From Nostoc sp. ATCC 43529 (GTDB lineage Bacteria > Cyanobacteriota > Cyanobacteriia > Cyanobacteriales > Nostocaceae): a stretch of DNA of 64,000 bases. The notes beneath the pieces were generated by a model. The model did no database searches, was not told the DNA's origin, and saw only the letters and a program-made list of their open reading frames with translations. Positions 35,463 through 43,880 of this stretch are shown in pieces. The position numbers and the translations under genes are program-made. The stretch's first letter is position 1; each line of letters starts with the position of its first letter. The stretch covers positions 93,931 to 157,930 of the forward strand of contig LWTK01000035.1 in assembly GCA_003326205.1 (NCBI GenBank), given 5' to 3'.

Positions 35463-37104
35463 TAATTTGCTCCTTTCCATTATTTAAATGTTCAGTTTTC
35501 ACTTGACCGTATTCCAGCTTGACGATTCGATCTGCTAAGTAAAAATATTGGTCGTCGTGGCTAATAACCAGTACAGTTTTTCCTCTATTCTTTAGCTCTA
35601 AAAGAAGTTGAGTATAAAAAATTTCCTTGAACACAGGATCTTGATCTGATGCCCACTCATCAAACATATAGATAGGACGGTCTTCTAAATAGGCAGTGAC
35701 TAAAGCAAGGCGCTTGCGCTGTCCTTGAGAAAGGTCGGTGGTAGAAAGCACTCCATTATTGACCTTAACTTTATGGTCTAGTTGCAATTGAACGAGGTAC
35801 TTTCGAGTCTGAATATCTAGATCGTTACTATCTAGACCAAGGAAGCGATCAAAAAGATAAAAATCAGAAAATACTACAGAAAACTGCTGGCGATACCACT
35901 CTAAATTATGATTATCTATCAGCTTGTCATCTAGATAAATCTTTCCTGTTTCAGGGATGTAAAGTCCAGTAATTAATTTAGCGAGGGTAGACTTGCCACT
36001 ACCGTTACCTCCTACAATAAAAACAAGTTCTCCTGGATGAAATTTCAAGTTAATAGGCCCCAGGATGAAGTTGCTTTCTTCTTTTTCCTGATAATAGGTA
36101 TGGGTTACATTTATTAGTTTTAGGCAGTTCCAATATTTATCTGATACCAGCGAAACATTGTAACCAATTTCGTTTGAGTAATTTGCTAATGATAGTCCCA
36201 GAGACTCCACTTTATTTAAAGCAACTAAGGCTTTGGTTATACCAGGCATCATACTCATAATGTATTCTAAAGGTGATATTAAGTAAATAATGGTTAAGGC
36301 ATAGGCAGATACAATTGCTGGGGAAATTTTATTGATACTAGGAATGATAAATAAAAGCAAACCTATAGCAACAAAAAATAGAATTTGTCCCCAACTAGCA
36401 GCAGCAGCAAAGATACTCATACCCGCAACATGATGACGGCGAGATGATAGGGCACTGGTATGCAACTCTTCAGACAGAAATGCTTGCCGTCGTCGGTGAT
36501 GTAGCTTCAGTTCTTTTGTGCCTTGAATGACGCTGCGAAAATGCTTAAATAATCTATCTTCCTGTTCACGAGCCAATTTTAAAAAAGACATAGCTTTTAT
36601 CATTGGTACTGAATAGCTGAATATTCCCAGGAACATAAAGCTAATACCTATTAGGAAAACAATTTTAGATAACCAACTCAGATAAATCAGGCAGGCAATC
36701 ACAATGGCAATGTTAATGCACAGAAAAGGAACAGTAATAACTGTGTTAGATATTGTTTGAATATCTTCAGTGAGAACGGCTAAAAGACTATGAGCGCCGA
36801 TTTGTTCTAACTGACGTAGGGGTGAGGCAAGAATACGACTGGTTAAAATTATCCGTAAGTTGAGAATTGCTTTTTGTGAAAGCTGGATTAACAAAAATTG
36901 CGAAGTAAAATTAGCAACTAACCGCAGTAAACAAAGACAGATAAAACTCCAAATAAGTATAGCTTTTGATGGGTGATTTTGACTCAATGTCTTATTAATT
37001 AATGCAATTAGAGCAGCGGCAGTGCCGCCGCTGAAAATCCCAGCTAAAATTGCAAAACAAAGCTGAAGAGAAGAAGTACGTAATAGCAGACGGATTAAGT
37101 TCAT
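35449..37104 (-). CDS. ABC exporter of the cyclic peptide/siderophore type (PvdE/SyrD-like)
   Basis: 551 residues from ATG 37104; a GTG at 37140 is also open. A six-helix membrane domain (about 1-300) is fused to one nucleotide-binding domain with Walker A GGNGSGKST, signature LSQGQRKRLAL and Walker B IYMFDEWASDQDP. The DEWAxDQDP form is typical of the PvdE/SyrD/cyclic peptide transporter family that moves modified peptides or lipopeptides across the plasma membrane. This suggests that the locus product, or an intermediate, is exported to the periplasm. The gene for GT-like protein B starts within its last codons. Confidence 0.9.
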   Translation of the reverse strand: MNLIRLLLRTSSLQLCFAILAGIFSGGTAAALIALINKTLSQNHPSKAILIWSFICLCLLRLVANFTSQFLLIQLSQKAILNLRIILTSRILASPLRQLEQIGAHSLLAVLTEDIQTISNTVITVPFLCINIAIVIACLIYLSWLSKIVFLIGISFMFLGIFSYSVPMIKAMSFLKLAREQEDRLFKHFRSVIQGTKELKLHHRRRQAFLSEELHTSALSSRRHHVAGMSIFAAAASWGQILFFVAIGLLLFIIPSINKISPAIVSAYALTIIYLISPLEYIMSMMPGITKALVALNKVESLGLSLANYSNEIGYNVSLVSDKYWNCLKLINVTHTYYQEKEESNFILGPINLKFHPGELVFIVGGNGSGKSTLAKLITGLYIPETGKIYLDDKLIDNHNLEWYRQQFSVVFSDFYLFDRFLGLDSNDLDIQTRKYLVQLQLDHKVKVNNGVLSTTDLSQGQRKRLALVTAYLEDRPIYMFDEWASDQDPVFKEIFYTQLLLELKNRGKTVLVISHDDQYFYLADRIVKLEYGQVKTEHLNNGKEQINVFE

Positions 37105-37178
37105 AACGTAATTGATTAACAACCCATAGTATTGGGGCACATTAGCCGGCTACTTGTGATTATTTGACTATGTTATAA

Positions 37179-37616
37179 CTAGCGAACCAGCAGTTTGTAC
37201 TTAGTCAGTTGTTCTTGGGAAGAAAAATAATTGACATCATAAGCCTCACTATATTGCTTAATTAAAGTAGGAATAATCGGACGCAGAAATCTGAAAGACC
37301 ACTCTCCTATGTAATATCGAATATAAGCAAAAATATCGGTATGAAATATAGATATTATTTGGGTGCCTGTTCGCCTTGGGTATTCGGTGCCAATAGGGCG
37401 ACCATAACCTTGGAGAAAAAGCGAATAGAGCCTTAACATGCAGCGATCGCGAACTTGTTTAGGATATAGATCGTTGACTCCAGGATGGATTAAAAAGACT
37501 TCATGCCCCTGCTGTAGCAACCAGCGAACCCGCTGGTGTACTCCCATAGAAACCCCCGACATGAATGGAGCATATAGTGCAGTAAAAATCGCAATCCGAA
37601 GAGGTTGTTTATTCAT
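37179..37616 (-). pseudogene. Truncated GT4-type glycosyltransferase
   Basis: 145 residues from the ATG at 37616 (MNKQPLRIAIFTALYAPFMSGVSMGVHQRVRWLLQQGHEV). This is the N-terminal Rossmann half of a GT4/SqdX-like glycosyltransferase (normal length about 370-400), with HTDIFAYIRYYIGEW and FSSQEQL. It stops at KYKLLVR, and the whole UDP-sugar-binding C-terminal half is missing; the ABC transporter gene starts 75 bp later. It is probably a remnant. A sugar-epimerase fragment lies just upstream. Confidence 0.75.
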
Positions 37617-37679
37617 GATGTAACACTTTATATCTATGGATGATGGTCTAACACTTTGTATTAAACCTTTCTCAATCAA

Positions 37680-37812
37680 CTACAGCGATTCAATTATCTT
37701 TTGGATGTCTATTTTTATCAGCCATTCCTGGATGGGCTGCATCCCCTCTTTTAAATCAATATTAGGTTTATAATCCAAAAGATTTTCTGCTATCAAACCA
37801 GTTTTCACACCG
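37680..37812 (-). pseudogene. Remnant of a nucleotide-sugar epimerase C-terminus
   Basis: Too short to call as a gene. On the minus strand a frame reads GVKTGLIAENLLDYKPNIDL, then KEGMQPIQEWLIKI, and ends at a TAG at 37680-37682. The 'LxYKPNxDLKEGMxxIQEW' pattern is the classic C-terminal helix of NAD-dependent sugar epimerases/dehydratases. The rest of the gene is absent upstream, where a stop interrupts the frame. With the truncated GT4 it shows that sugar genes have been lost from this spot. Confidence 0.6.
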
Positions 37813-37942
37813 ATTAATCAAACCATTAAGTTTTGATTTATAAGCATATTAGGGGAGTGAGATGCTCAATTGCAACTCATATGCAACTCATGATATACAA
37901 CGTCTGATAGCAATTTTGGATTTTAGATTTTGCGTACTACTA

Positions 37943-38058
37943 GGTCGAAGCAAGCTACGCATAGCGTGTCGGAGACAAAAGTTAGAGCGGAGGTTTCCGA
38001 GGCTCGCGGACACGGCGAATCGCTGCTCTATCCGTTGGCGTAGCCCGCCGCAGGCATC
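37943..38058. repeat. GC-rich Nostoc-type repeat block
   Basis: Interspersed repeat with pieces such as gcatagcgtgtcggagac, ggcgaatcgctgctctatcc and gtagcccgccgcaggcatc, in the gap between the epimerase remnant and the TubC-domain gene. Insertion of such repeats may accompany the local gene decay. Confidence 0.6.
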
Positions 38059-38133
38059 TAAACTTTTTAAGAATTTAAAATAATACTTGCTATACGAATT
38101 TGGTCTTATAAATGAAAATAAATCTGTAAATAA

Positions 38134-38164
38134 TAACCCCGATTTATTTAATAAATCGGGGTTA
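38134..38164 (-). terminator. Terminator after the TubC-domain gene
   Basis: Inverted repeat taaccccgatttat / aaatcggggtta, about 95 bp beyond the stop at 38259 and followed on the minus strand by a T-rich stretch. It probably ends the PKS-side transcript, separating it from the exporter/glycosyltransferase group. Confidence 0.7.
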
Positions 38165-38258
38165 TGTGGCTTTCATTCGAGGAAGCAAGCTACATAGCTA
38201 CAATCTTTTGTCCCCTTGTTAAGGGGATTGTGAAATCTAAAAGAGGGTAATCAGAAAT

Positions 38259-40136
38259 TTAGATGCTACAGTCTTGTATCTTAGATTTTAGAGAAGCAAA
38301 ATGTTTTCCACCTAGTTCGATTTGTCCCTTTGTACATCCATCTTTCAATCTTTCAACTAGATATTCCAAATCATGAGCTATAAAATTTGCGCCATGATCT
38401 GGTTCGATTAAACTAACTAAAGATATGTTGCTTGCTTCTCGATCCGCCAAGCTAGAAATACCGAGAAAATTGAATACGCCAGATTCATAAGTTCCACAAG
38501 GAACGGAAGGATTATCAACTCCAACGCAGTATTCATCTGGTTTAAACCAATCAAATGCTGGATAGCCGTGGAAATGGACAATTGGTGCACCATCTTTGAT
38601 TAATTCTGGTGTATATAAAGCAGCAGAAAGACTGATGGCAAGCATGACATAGATATCATAAGAAGGTTTCATGTCTACTAAATCCGAACGAATCACTTTA
38701 GGTAATTGGAGATATAGCTTTTCTTTCAAACCAATTCTGATAACATCGTCAGCGATATTCAAGTCTGTTTTATTAGACCCTGAGCGAGAACTTACAAGCC
38801 AAATATCGGGTATTTGCTTAAATACATACTCTTCTAATTTTTTGATTTTGGCATAACGCCTACCTTTGTCATTTTGACGAATTTCATTACTACTAAATCC
38901 TGGAACAGGTAATAGATTGTCCCACTCATTTTTTGTGATTTCTATTTCTCCAAAATATTGTGGTGGTTCAACATAAGCAACAAAACCATAAGAAACACCT
39001 GTCCTACCATTTATAATGATGCTGACAATATCTCTATGGGATTTTCTTTTAATAATTTTATCCAGCTTAAAACCAGGAGGAAATAAACCTGTTGATGCCA
39101 ACTCTTGGCCTAATCTAACTAGTTTTGCAGCATAAATAGATTCTTGAGGATTATACTGCTCAACCTCAAATCTACTTAATAACAGTGGAGCAATTGGTAC
39201 AAAAACTTTAGGAATCAGTGATTTTAAAACAAAATTACTAATCTCATTTCTTGTAAAAATAGAATCTGAAAGATTCATGTTAAGTATGGAAATTTTATCG
39301 GATGATACACCAATAACAATTTCTGAGAATGTTCTAATTAAAGTGTTTAACCCTATGTTGATTTTTTGTTTATAAGGGATGAGAGGATTAATGAAATCGT
39401 GGTCAATATTGGTAATTACAATTACTTGTGTTTTACTAGGATTATCAACATATTTAGCTGCATAATCTTCAGCCCAACTGCTCAATCTAGCTATTTTGAT
39501 TACAGGAATTTTTCGATTGTTTAAAATTAAACTAGAATAAATTTGATAGACAGCTTCTGCTACAATAATTCCCAATCTCCTGATAAAAGAAGGAGGTATT
39601 TCTACATCGATAATTGCATTAACTTCTGATTTAACTCCCTTGAATTGAAAATTCTTCTTTTTGTTGATTAGCGGGAGTATAAGGTCATAATTAAATTCTG
39701 CGATCGCTTCTTCCCAAGGTAAAATTTTTACACCGTAATATTTTAGTTTATCTTGCAATTCTTGGTGAAATTTTAAAATTTCTTGATTATTGTAATTCCT
39801 AGATAAAGGTTTAAATGTAACTATTAGCTTTTGAGCCATAATTTTAGGATCGATAATTGGCGGCTTATATTCCACCGATGATTGCTGAGCGAATCCACCA
39901 ATTAAACGCCCAATAGTTTGTAGATTTAATCCTTGAGGTAAAGGGGCAGACTCCAAATCTATAGCTACATCCATTTCGTGCAAAAATGCCACAATTTCTG
40001 TTTTATAAGCAACTATTTTTTCCTGAATGTCTGGTGTGATTACTCCTTTTGGGGAGCGAATCTTTAATTTTTCGTTATCAACCCACAAATTAACACCCTG
40101 TTGTGTAAGGTTTTCTAGAAGTTCTGATACGTTCAT
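38259..40136 (-). CDS. Protein of unknown family with N-terminal TubC docking domain
   Basis: 625 residues. Residues 1-55 (MNVSELLENLTQQGVNLWVDNEKLKIRSPKG..TPDIQEKIVAYKTEIVAFL) are a TubC-type docking domain, normally found at the N-terminus of NRPS or PKS subunits. The remaining ~570 residues match no carrier, condensation, adenylation or other domain that I know. Visible conserved-looking stretches are NAIIDVEIPPSFIRRLGIIVAEA, SSWAEDYAAKYV, SYGFVAYVEPPQYFGEIEI, and a C-terminal PIVHFHGYPAFDWFKPDEYCVGVDNPSVPCGTYESGVFNFLG rich in His, Asp and Cys, which could be catalytic. It follows the acyltransferase gene and probably docks on a locus protein. Confidence 0.65.
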   Translation of the reverse strand: MNVSELLENLTQQGVNLWVDNEKLKIRSPKGVITPDIQEKIVAYKTEIVAFLHEMDVAIDLESAPLPQGLNLQTIGRLIGGFAQQSSVEYKPPIIDPKIMAQKLIVTFKPLSRNYNNQEILKFHQELQDKLKYYGVKILPWEEAIAEFNYDLILPLINKKKNFQFKGVKSEVNAIIDVEIPPSFIRRLGIIVAEAVYQIYSSLILNNRKIPVIKIARLSSWAEDYAAKYVDNPSKTQVIVITNIDHDFINPLIPYKQKINIGLNTLIRTFSEIVIGVSSDKISILNMNLSDSIFTRNEISNFVLKSLIPKVFVPIAPLLLSRFEVEQYNPQESIYAAKLVRLGQELASTGLFPPGFKLDKIIKRKSHRDIVSIIINGRTGVSYGFVAYVEPPQYFGEIEITKNEWDNLLPVPGFSSNEIRQNDKGRRYAKIKKLEEYVFKQIPDIWLVSSRSGSNKTDLNIADDVIRIGLKEKLYLQLPKVIRSDLVDMKPSYDIYVMLAISLSAALYTPELIKDGAPIVHFHGYPAFDWFKPDEYCVGVDNPSVPCGTYESGVFNFLGISSLADREASNISLVSLIEPDHGANFIAHDLEYLVERLKDGCTKGQIELGGKHFASLKSKIQDCSI

Positions 40137-40294
40137 AGTTTGATAATCTCCTAATTTTTTAAAATCTTGTTTTGTCAGTCTCTCAATAAGAGTTGCAGGA
40201 TTTAAAAATAAATGCAGAATTTGTAATCGGTTGTTTTATCATTTGTGATAAGTTTTGATTGCTTGATACAGGGAACTTTTATTATCCAATATTA

Positions 40295-41623
40295 TTACTT
40301 TTGATAAAAATTATCCTTAAAATTACAAATATCAAAAATATTAGATATGAGATTATCGACAAGATGCTCCATAGTATTTTGGGTAATTGAAGGTTGAGAG
40401 AATGCAATATTTAAGAACATTTGTTCTTGGAATGTTGAAACATGGATTGCAAAAACACCTGCAAAAAAACTATTAGAACCGATGAAACTGATTTCTTCGA
40501 GTTCAAAATTGCCGTAATGTCTCGGAATATTAATTTTACCAACATTAGAAACAGATACTGTTGCAGCTATTTTTTTGGGATAAATGCAACAAAAATTTAT
40601 CAGGTCTTTAGCAATTAAAACCATTTTAAAAAGATCGCCATGTTTTTTACTCGCTTCAAGCTTATGTTTCACTTCTCTAGCTAATTCCCAATATGAACTG
40701 TTTGGCTTTATGAGGTGAAATTGCATGATAGAAGAGGCTAATATAGCTAGATGTTCATCACTAACGGCAGGTTCTAAATGTCTTCTCAAATCAAGATAGG
40801 AAAAGCAATTTACTCGTATATATTTTCTACGGCTTTTAGTTATTCTTCTAGCTACCGTCAACATCATTGCAGCACATAAAGCATTGTGTACTGTTGTATT
40901 TTCTTGTCTACAGCAATTGACAAACTTTTGAGTTAACTCTTGGTCAAGTTTTCTGTGGATAATATTACAACTACGCTTTGCAATAGGTACATACTTTTCA
41001 AAACCTAATGTTTTTGGTCGATTCCAGATTTCTTGTAACCCAAGTTGTAATAAAAAAATTGTGCTATTTATCCTACCTCTGAACCCCTTAGTCCATTGAG
41101 GTATTAGTTCTTCAATAGGCGGGAGTGGGGTTAAGCTAGTAACTGAATCAATTGGTTCGCCTGATACAATTTTTTGGCAAAAAGTTAAGATTTCTGAGTG
41201 AAGTCGGATGCATGATAAACCATCTGCGATCGCATGGTGTACTGTTGTGATCAAATAGTTTATAGGCTCATCACCTAAAACATAGACAATAACCACTCTG
41301 AGCAGAGTTTTACTACTATCAATTACCTCGTTCATCTCTTGGCAAACAACTTCTTGCCACTGGTAATTATCTAACGCTTTGACGAAACGTAAAGGAATAT
41401 TTACTGGTTCTTGAGTTTGAAAGCTGAGACTATTCCAAGAACGCACAATTCGGGAATTAAGACGAGGATGGCGGCACTGAATTATTTTCAAAGCCTGTGT
41501 CATAGTTTCTTCATCGATACAGCCATTGATACGGCTAATAGTTACTATGTTCCAGGTTTTAGCACGGCTATTTAAAATTTCCATAGCCTGTTCAAGGCGT
41601 CCCAGCTTTCTGTTGTAAATCAT
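40295..41623 (-). CDS. HHxxxDG acyltransferase / condensation-like enzyme
   Basis: 442 residues with the BAHD/condensation/PapA superfamily motif HHAIADG (His129-His130, Asp134, Gly135), preceded by TT-V and followed by an N-terminal-half core. The C-terminal half has TVSVSNVGKINIP, like the DFGWG-region strand of the superfamily, but with no standard DFGWG. The stand-alone size suits PapA-like acyltransferases that move an acyl chain from a carrier protein to a hydroxyl or amine. It lies 37 bp downstream of the free ACP gene, which is its likely acyl donor. Confidence 0.82.
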   Translation of the reverse strand: MIYNRKLGRLEQAMEILNSRAKTWNIVTISRINGCIDEETMTQALKIIQCRHPRLNSRIVRSWNSLSFQTQEPVNIPLRFVKALDNYQWQEVVCQEMNEVIDSSKTLLRVVIVYVLGDEPINYLITTVHHAIADGLSCIRLHSEILTFCQKIVSGEPIDSVTSLTPLPPIEELIPQWTKGFRGRINSTIFLLQLGLQEIWNRPKTLGFEKYVPIAKRSCNIIHRKLDQELTQKFVNCCRQENTTVHNALCAAMMLTVARRITKSRRKYIRVNCFSYLDLRRHLEPAVSDEHLAILASSIMQFHLIKPNSSYWELAREVKHKLEASKKHGDLFKMVLIAKDLINFCCIYPKKIAATVSVSNVGKINIPRHYGNFELEEISFIGSNSFFAGVFAIHVSTFQEQMFLNIAFSQPSITQNTMEHLVDNLISNIFDICNFKDNFYQK

Positions 41624-41660
41624 TTGAATTTTGATGTCTGTTCAAAAACAGCTTTGACGT

Positions 41661-41966
41661 TTAAATCTCAAAAATTTCTGACTCTGAAGCTTTAGATTCT
41701 TCGGCTAAACGCTCGGACAAAGTTTCAATAGTGGGGTAACGCCACAATAAAATTGGAGATAGCTCAAAACCAAACAACTTCTCCGCTTTGCTAACAAGAA
41801 GCATTGCTTGTGCTGACTCTAAACCGTAACTATCTAAAGGCTGTCGGACATCTATATCTTTGGGTTCAACTCCCAACTGCTCTGCAATATGAGAGACTAA
41901 CCAAGCTTGAATTTCTTCTGCGGTATAAGACTGCTTTTTAATTGCTTCAGGACTAGACTGGCTCAT
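41661..41966 (-). CDS. Stand-alone acyl carrier protein
   Basis: 101 residues. The phosphopantetheine attachment site is Ser51 in [11 protein letters not shown], with the following helix and [24 protein letters not shown] as in PKS-type ACPs. An N-terminal extension of about 15 residues and an acidic C-terminus ([13 protein letters not shown]) are present. It sits between the ferredoxin/diiron oxygenase pair and the acyltransferase, so it may carry the substrate that is oxygenated and then transferred. Confidence 0.9.
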   Translation of the reverse strand: MSQSSPEAIKKQSYTAEEIQAWLVSHIAEQLGVEPKDIDVRQPLDSYGLESAQAMLLVSKAEKLFGFELSPILLWRYPTIETLSERLAEESKASESEIFEI

Positions 41967-42117
41967 TTTAACACCTTTAATTTTACTAGAAAAAAGATTT
42001 AGACTTCACTGTTTGTATTTTGGACTACTACCATCGATTTTTTTATTGATAGCAGTGTCCAAATTACATCTATTTCATATTTGCCAAATAGATATTTAGC
42101 TATGTGAGAACTATCAA

Positions 42118-42417
42118 TTAATTAGCTACCCGAATCCGAATATCACCTTTGACTATGCATTGACAAGCTAGGCGAAAATTGGGATTATCTGGAGCTAAGA
42201 CATCCAGTAAAATCTGCTCCTCATCCATGACAGGAGCTAAATTTTCTATGCCGCTGACAACTTCTATCAGACAGGTTCCACAAGCAACACTACGACAACC
42301 AAAAAAAATTGAACTAGGATGCTCGTCACAAATCTTAGTTAAACGTTGATTTGCTTCGACTTGCACTGTTTTATCATCATCTTCAAAATGAATAGACACT
42401 ATCATTTCTAGATTCAC
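42118..42417 (-). CDS. Plant-type 2Fe-2S ferredoxin
   Basis: 99 residues. Cluster ligands are Cys41, Cys46 and Cys49 (GCRSVACGTC) and Cys85 in RLACQC, the spacing of plant/vertebrate-type [2Fe-2S] ferredoxins. MDEEQILLDVL precedes the last ligand, as in that family. A second Met at residue 5 could be the start. It directly follows the diiron oxygenase gene and is the obvious electron donor to it. No reductase is encoded nearby, so a host FNR would be needed. Confidence 0.93.
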   Translation of the reverse strand: MNLEMIVSIHFEDDDKTVQVEANQRLTKICDEHPSSIFFGCRSVACGTCLIEVVSGIENLAPVMDEEQILLDVLAPDNPNFRLACQCIVKGDIRIRVAN

Positions 42418-42567
42418 CCTGATTCTGAAAGAAAGTTAACAGATGTAACTAATATCCCAAGCGTTTAGCACTAAAAAATCAGCAATGAGAAATTGTCAGC
42501 AATTTATTATTATTGGTATCTTAATTCATCAAACTTGCGACTTCTGAATTCTGAATTCTGACAACTA

Positions 42568-43866
42568 TTAGGCAACTTCAAGAACCTTTTGAAGCTCTTT
42601 AATTGCCAGAGCATCCTGATAACGCTCATAGCGATTACCTAACTTAGTTGTATTTAACTCTAATCCCAGTTCTTTTATCAAACGCTCTAGTTGCTGAGAT
42701 TTGTATTGCCAACTCTTTTGTTCCATGTAACCAATGATATTTCGCCACTTTGAGCTTACCTGTCTCCAAGAATCAATTAGTTGACTTATATCTACCTGCT
42801 TATCAGCTAATTCAGGATGATGCAGAGACATACGTAGTGAATTCAGACCAATTCTAGTATCAGTTAGCAACATTCCTTGGGCAGTGAGATCTAACTTCTC
42901 CAAATAAGTTGTGTAACTAGCATTAATGTAGTCTTCCACAATTATCTGTAGGAAATGTCTAACAAAATCTTGAGCTTCTGGAGGAGCTGCTTTATACAGT
43001 TCTACTCCTAATTCAAAAGATGTTGTATAGTGACGTGCTTCATCTGTTAAATGGCCTTGATTTAATTCAAAAGCTAATGGTTCATAATCAAAATCTTCCG
43101 GAGAATCAAATAAATATGCCTCGCTTTTTTTCAATTCCACATTAGCCATGTACCGATACAGCAGAGTCAAACTACCCAAGCCACTTTCTTGAACTTTTTC
43201 GCCGGGTAGCATTCTCATAGCGTCCCCAACCATAAACCGTAAAGTTCTATATGTGAAATTTTTATCTTGCTGCTGTGTCTCTTCCACTATGTTTTTCAGA
43301 AAGCTTTTACCCTTCTGGAGATAAGACAGAATTCCATTGAGGTTTTCATCAAAAGTAAAACGGGTATCGAACTTTTCAAAATCTGACTGGGGTATTACAC
43401 CAACAGTTCCATAGAAAAAACTAGGCTCATCAAACGAAGTTTGAATTCCTATTTCTCGGCAGACCATACTATGTACGGTTCTAAAAGACCAAATATGATC
43501 CATCTCTTCATTAGTTTCCTGATGAAGAATCATAAATTCGTCTGAGTATGGAGCAAAAACTTTCTCAGCAATACTCATATTGGATATCAGAGACTGATAT
43601 TCGCTATTTGCAACATACTTATAGAAGTTAGCAAAGAATGTCGCAGATAAAATTGCCTTTTGGCGATTATTAAAAGAAAACAAATAATCACAAATTGGTA
43701 CAGGTAAAGGCAGCATTCCAGGATGACAGTAGAGCTTTTCTCCTTTAATCCCCTGTTTGCTCATAGCTATAGCAATAGGTTTTAATTCTAAGGCATGACT
43801 ATGTGCTTGCTCAAAAAGCTTGTTTTGAATTTTAGGAATTTTGCGATCTATTTGGACAGTATTCAT
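42568..43866 (-). CDS. AurF-like diiron oxygenase
   Basis: 432 residues, somewhat longer than AurF. Diiron ligand motifs are visible: ETNEEMDHIWSF (E-x-x-H, about residue 122) and LTDEARHYTTSFE (E-x-x-H, about 277), with a further ASYTTYLEKLD region. AurF/CmlI-type enzymes oxidise arylamines to nitro groups on free acids or carrier-bound substrates; other relatives hydroxylate. The substrate here is not readable. Its neighbours (PfaD upstream by 14 bp, ferredoxin and ACP downstream) suggest N- or C-oxidation of the polyketide chain on an ACP. Confidence 0.82.
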   Translation of the reverse strand: MNTVQIDRKIPKIQNKLFEQAHSHALELKPIAIAMSKQGIKGEKLYCHPGMLPLPVPICDYLFSFNNRQKAILSATFFANFYKYVANSEYQSLISNMSIAEKVFAPYSDEFMILHQETNEEMDHIWSFRTVHSMVCREIGIQTSFDEPSFFYGTVGVIPQSDFEKFDTRFTFDENLNGILSYLQKGKSFLKNIVEETQQQDKNFTYRTLRFMVGDAMRMLPGEKVQESGLGSLTLLYRYMANVELKKSEAYLFDSPEDFDYEPLAFELNQGHLTDEARHYTTSFELGVELYKAAPPEAQDFVRHFLQIIVEDYINASYTTYLEKLDLTAQGMLLTDTRIGLNSLRMSLHHPELADKQVDISQLIDSWRQVSSKWRNIIGYMEQKSWQYKSQQLERLIKELGLELNTTKLGNRYERYQDALAIKELQKVLEVA

Positions 43867-43880
43867 GTAATTTTACTCCT

